This document shows, in pieces, positions 9,977-12,021 of a DNA stretch of 12,021 nt. Made by a program: the position numbers and the translations under genes. The DNA comes from Smittium culicis. Lineage: Eukaryota > Kickxellomycota > Harpellomycetes > Harpellales > Legeriomycetaceae. Where the stretch lies: positions 1-12,021 of the forward strand of contig LSSN01005360.1 in the NCBI GenBank assembly GCA_001970855.1, in the 5' to 3' direction. The notes beneath the pieces are model-generated. The model saw only the letters and a program-made list of their open reading frames with translations. It was not told the DNA's origin and did not search any database. Each line of letters opens with the position of its first letter. Positions within the stretch are counted from its first letter, which is position 1.

Positions 9977-10094
9977 TTAGGTAACGCTTTTTAGTTCTTT
10001 TTGGTTTTGGGACAGTGTGATATTAAGCTTTAATAGTAGCTGTGATAATAATTGAATTAATAAAGTTAAAAAAGAGGTAACTGTGAGCCTGAAA

Positions 10095-10103
10095 CTTTTT
10101 ATA
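10095..10103 (-). promoter_or_regulatory. TATA box of the lipase gene
   Basis: On the minus strand this reads TATAAAAAG, 119-127 nt before the ATG at 9976. It lies between the lipase and the divergent small ORF at 10163. Confidence 0.45.
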
Positions 10104-10162
10104 CTGAACGTGAAAAATGGATACAATAAAATAATAACTGCAGTAAAAAAGCTGATGGTAAA

Positions 10163-10372
10163 ATGGGCGGTTTGTTAAATATCAGCACATTTATTCGCTA
10201 CATGAATGGCTTTATCTATGCTATTGGAATTGAATTTAACAGATTATTTCTACACGTGATTATAACTCGTAGATCTCTTTTAAACTATTATGCGGCCAAT
10301 AGTATTATATCAGAAAAGTATTATAATTGGGTAAGAAACAAAATACGATATTTATTGGATGAAAAAAGTTAA
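10163..10372 (+). CDS. Possible small protein of 69 aa, unknown
   Basis: The ATG has a favourable context (AAAATGG), and the frame is open for 69 codons, which is long for this AT-rich background. The product begins MGGLLNIS, is hydrophobic with aromatic residues over about residues 5-35, and has a basic, Tyr-rich C-terminal half (YYNWVRNKIRYLLDEKS). It resembles no family I can name. It is divergent from the lipase with 186 bp between the start codons. The stop codon lies immediately after a 20-bp direct-repeat unit. It could be a real short gene, one exon of a longer one, or chance. Confidence 0.25.
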   Translation: MGGLLNISTFIRYMNGFIYAIGIEFNRLFLHVIITRRSLLNYYAANSIISEKYYNWVRNKIRYLLDEKS

Positions 10373-10410
10373 AAAAATCAATTATAAGAATTTATTGGAT
10401 TGAAAAAGTT
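10351..10410 (+). repeat. 20-bp direct repeat, 40 bp apart
   Basis: TTTATTGGATGAAAAAAGTT (10351-10370) and TTTATTGGATTGAAAAAGTT (10391-10410) are almost identical. The first unit encodes the end of the 69-residue ORF (LLDEKS). It probably arose by local duplication or slippage. Confidence 0.7.
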
Positions 10411-10620
10411 GCATAACTAATAAAAAGTAGATATTGTATATTAATTTATTTACTTGGGTTTTGGTTGGCAAATTATGACAGTTGAATAATCGACAACATC
10501 TTCTTAAAGGTTTAATAAAGATTATGATTTGTCTGATTTAGCTTAATATATAAAGTGAAACACTAAAATAACCTATTTTACAACTCCAAAGAGTATAATA
10601 ACCTGCAGAGATTTAGGAGC

Positions 10621-10817
10621 TTAACCCTTTCATCGACGGTAGACTGTTTTTCGCGTACAAAGTATAGAGAATTGTGTTCAATTAAAATACTGTAATTCCA
10701 TGGATATTTCAATCATTGGTCTGTTTCTGAATAGCTGCAAATTATTAATCTACCTATAAATCATAAACGAATCAAAAGTTTGTTCTTTTCAAAATGCGTT
10801 GGACGGGAAAGGGTCAA
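10621..10817 (+). mobile_element. Small TTAA-flanked element, block B, right copy
   Basis: The element begins TTAA-CCCTTTC and ends GAAAGGG-TCAA, so the first seven bases inside the flanks form a perfect inverted repeat. The core is 189 bp with no coding capacity. It aligns in the same orientation with 1992-2170. Across the two copies each flank is an intact TTAA in one and carries a single change in the other, as expected for old TTAA target duplications. The form suggests a piggyBac-type non-autonomous element; this is inference from termini only. Confidence 0.55.
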
Positions 10818-10884
10818 GTAGCGTACTTGCAAGAGTAAACTATAATAGTATACCACACGTCTATACATATTCTTGGTCTGGGAT

Positions 10885-11416
10885 AGTGAAGGCAACGATT
10901 AGCGACTCCGAGGACAGCGATTCCAGAGGAGGACCATCTAGAATCAGTTGGAACCGAGTCGTTGATTACGGTCCTGGAAAACCTCTGTGCACAAGTCCGG
11001 CGTCAGACAGCATACAGACCTCAGCTGTTTAGATGCTTATTGTTTGAAAGCCAGGTTAATAAGTGATACGTCTGGGTAGGATCCTATTTTTTACTAATCC
11101 TGCTAGATTTTAGCTCTGAATAGAAGCTCTATGATCTCAACGAATTTAATTTTGTTGAAGTAAGTTTAATTCAATGACTACCTGTAACTTCAATCATCCA
11201 GACTGCTTGAAGCAATACCTGGGTGAGTCTTTCGGTTGAAATATCCATACCAATTATCTTTAATTACGCAGTTGGTGATTTGGATAAGGGAATTGTTTGT
11301 ATTAGGGTATTAGCTGATTTATGCCCTGTACCACATTTACTATTTTTTAGCATACTTTGGATTATAGTTTCTAATTTTGCTATCATACTAAAAAAATTAC
11401 GCGATTTAAAAAAATA
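10885..11416 (+). mobile_element. Degraded repeat, block A, right copy
   Basis: The reverse complement matches 1434-1964 along its whole length. The plus strand here corresponds to the coding sense of the relic frame. It starts about 70 bp after the right end of block B. The last 120 bp or so are AT-rich, and there the match is weaker but still collinear (for example ATCGCG next to AGAAACTAT in the aligned orientation). Confidence 0.7.
10895..11220 (+). pseudogene. Relic reading frame in block A
   Basis: The frame reads ISDSEDSDSRGGPSR, then CTSPASDSI, and stops at 11032. After a one-base shift the same strand continues as HTDLSCLDAYCLKAR, paralleling ITELSRLAAYSRRAR in the left copy. A further Cys-containing stretch (MTTCNFNHPDCLKQ) parallels MTACNFCHRSYLKR at the left. 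Conserved protein-level pattern with synonymous changes (GACTCC versus GATTCG, both Asp-Ser) implies a former protein gene. The acidic Asp/Ser start and a Cys/His patch are common in transposon proteins, including piggyBac transposases, but no catalytic domain is seen. Family unknown. Confidence 0.45.
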
Positions 11417-12021
11417 TTAATAACAACAAAGAATTCAAGCTAGCTAATTGATAAAAAAAAATTGCAAAAGTTTTGATGTATGGATGTTCTAAATTTCTAT
11501 AATTTAACAAAAATGGTATTTGGCAAGTTAAGTTGCTCTTCAGGTAATATCACATATGCGCAAATAATGTTGTACCAGAACAGTATATTAATAGATGTCA
11601 TTTTTTTATATCTTCAAAAAGCCCTTAATAGCTTTTATTTTATTTTATTTTATGAAATTTATTGAAAATAATAATTAGATAATTAATTAAAAAACTATTA
11701 AGAGTTATTCTTAACCAATTCCATTCCGACCTACTAGAGTCTCCATACCATTGCAGCTTTGGGTCCAGGTCCTTAATAGCTATTCCATATAAATTTTAGA
11801 TTTAGATTTTTTTATTCTCTGATATTGAAATATTCATAAGCACAGAAACAACAGATGAGTTCATAATTAAATAAAGGATCGCATCAGCATTCGATTTTAA
11901 TTAATAAATATACCAACATATCTCGAAACATAATAAAAATGTATATATTCTTATATAAATCATTGATAAATAATAGTAATACAGAAGTTTTGATCTAATA
12001 TACTGTATAATATTAGTTTAT
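11417..12021. other. AT-rich right end, no gene seen
   Basis: Only short frames of low-complexity composition occur here. A 61-codon frame at 11480-11665 is rich in Phe, Tyr, Ile and Leu, as expected for chance translation of AT-rich DNA. No splice series, RNA gene or repeat was recognised. Confidence 0.5.

Noticed and set aside
10799..11032. 77-codon ORF as an intact gene
   Set aside because: It lies in the degraded repeat, begins at a TTG inside the end of block B, and the homologous frame in the left copy is interrupted. I treat it as a relic.
11223..11665. ORFs of 65 and 61 codons at the right end
   Set aside because: The first starts at a GTG in block A and ends in AT-rich low-complexity sequence; the second is Phe/Ile/Tyr-rich chance translation.
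11711..11776. TTAACC...GGTCCTTAA as another TTAA element
   Set aside because: The interior is too short, and there is no further terminal symmetry or similarity to block B.

Overview
The window looks like nuclear DNA from a fungus. It is strongly AT-rich, its gene density is low, and its genes are split by short GT-AG introns (73-106 nt in the best gene) with yeast-like branch points such as TACTAAT and CTAAC. The two recognisable products, an Rsc1/polybromo-type BAH protein and a Yju3-type monoacylglycerol lipase, are standard fungal genes. I cannot name the genus. No bacterial, viral, CRISPR or tRNA features were seen.

Layout. Positions 1-4490 hold no gene I can support, but they contain one copy (about 1434-1964) of a degraded repeat (block A) followed by a small TTAA-flanked element (block B, 1992-2170). 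At 4611-5538 a weak three-exon gene model of unknown function is supported by compatible splice phases, a good branch point and upstream CCAAT and TATA motifs. At 6417-8784 (+) lies a five-exon gene for a 669-residue BAH-domain protein related to Rsc1/Rsc2 of the RSC chromatin remodeller, but without bromodomains. It converges on an intronless lipase gene at 9077-9976 (-), with shared 3' ends between them. Divergently upstream of the lipase is a possible 69-residue small ORF (10163-10372). Second copies of block B (10621-10817) and block A (10885-11416) follow. The right end has nothing else I can support.

The most unusual signal is the repeat pair. Block A at the left is the reverse complement of block A at the right, yet block B has the same orientation in both places, so B is flipped relative to A between the two loci. 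B ends in CCC...GGG inside TTAA-like tetranucleotides, the signature of piggyBac-type elements. Block A carries a broken, partly conserved reading frame beginning DSEDSDSRGGPSR. The genes themselves look like ordinary housekeeping functions, chromatin regulation and lipid turnover, and nothing suggests that they form one pathway.
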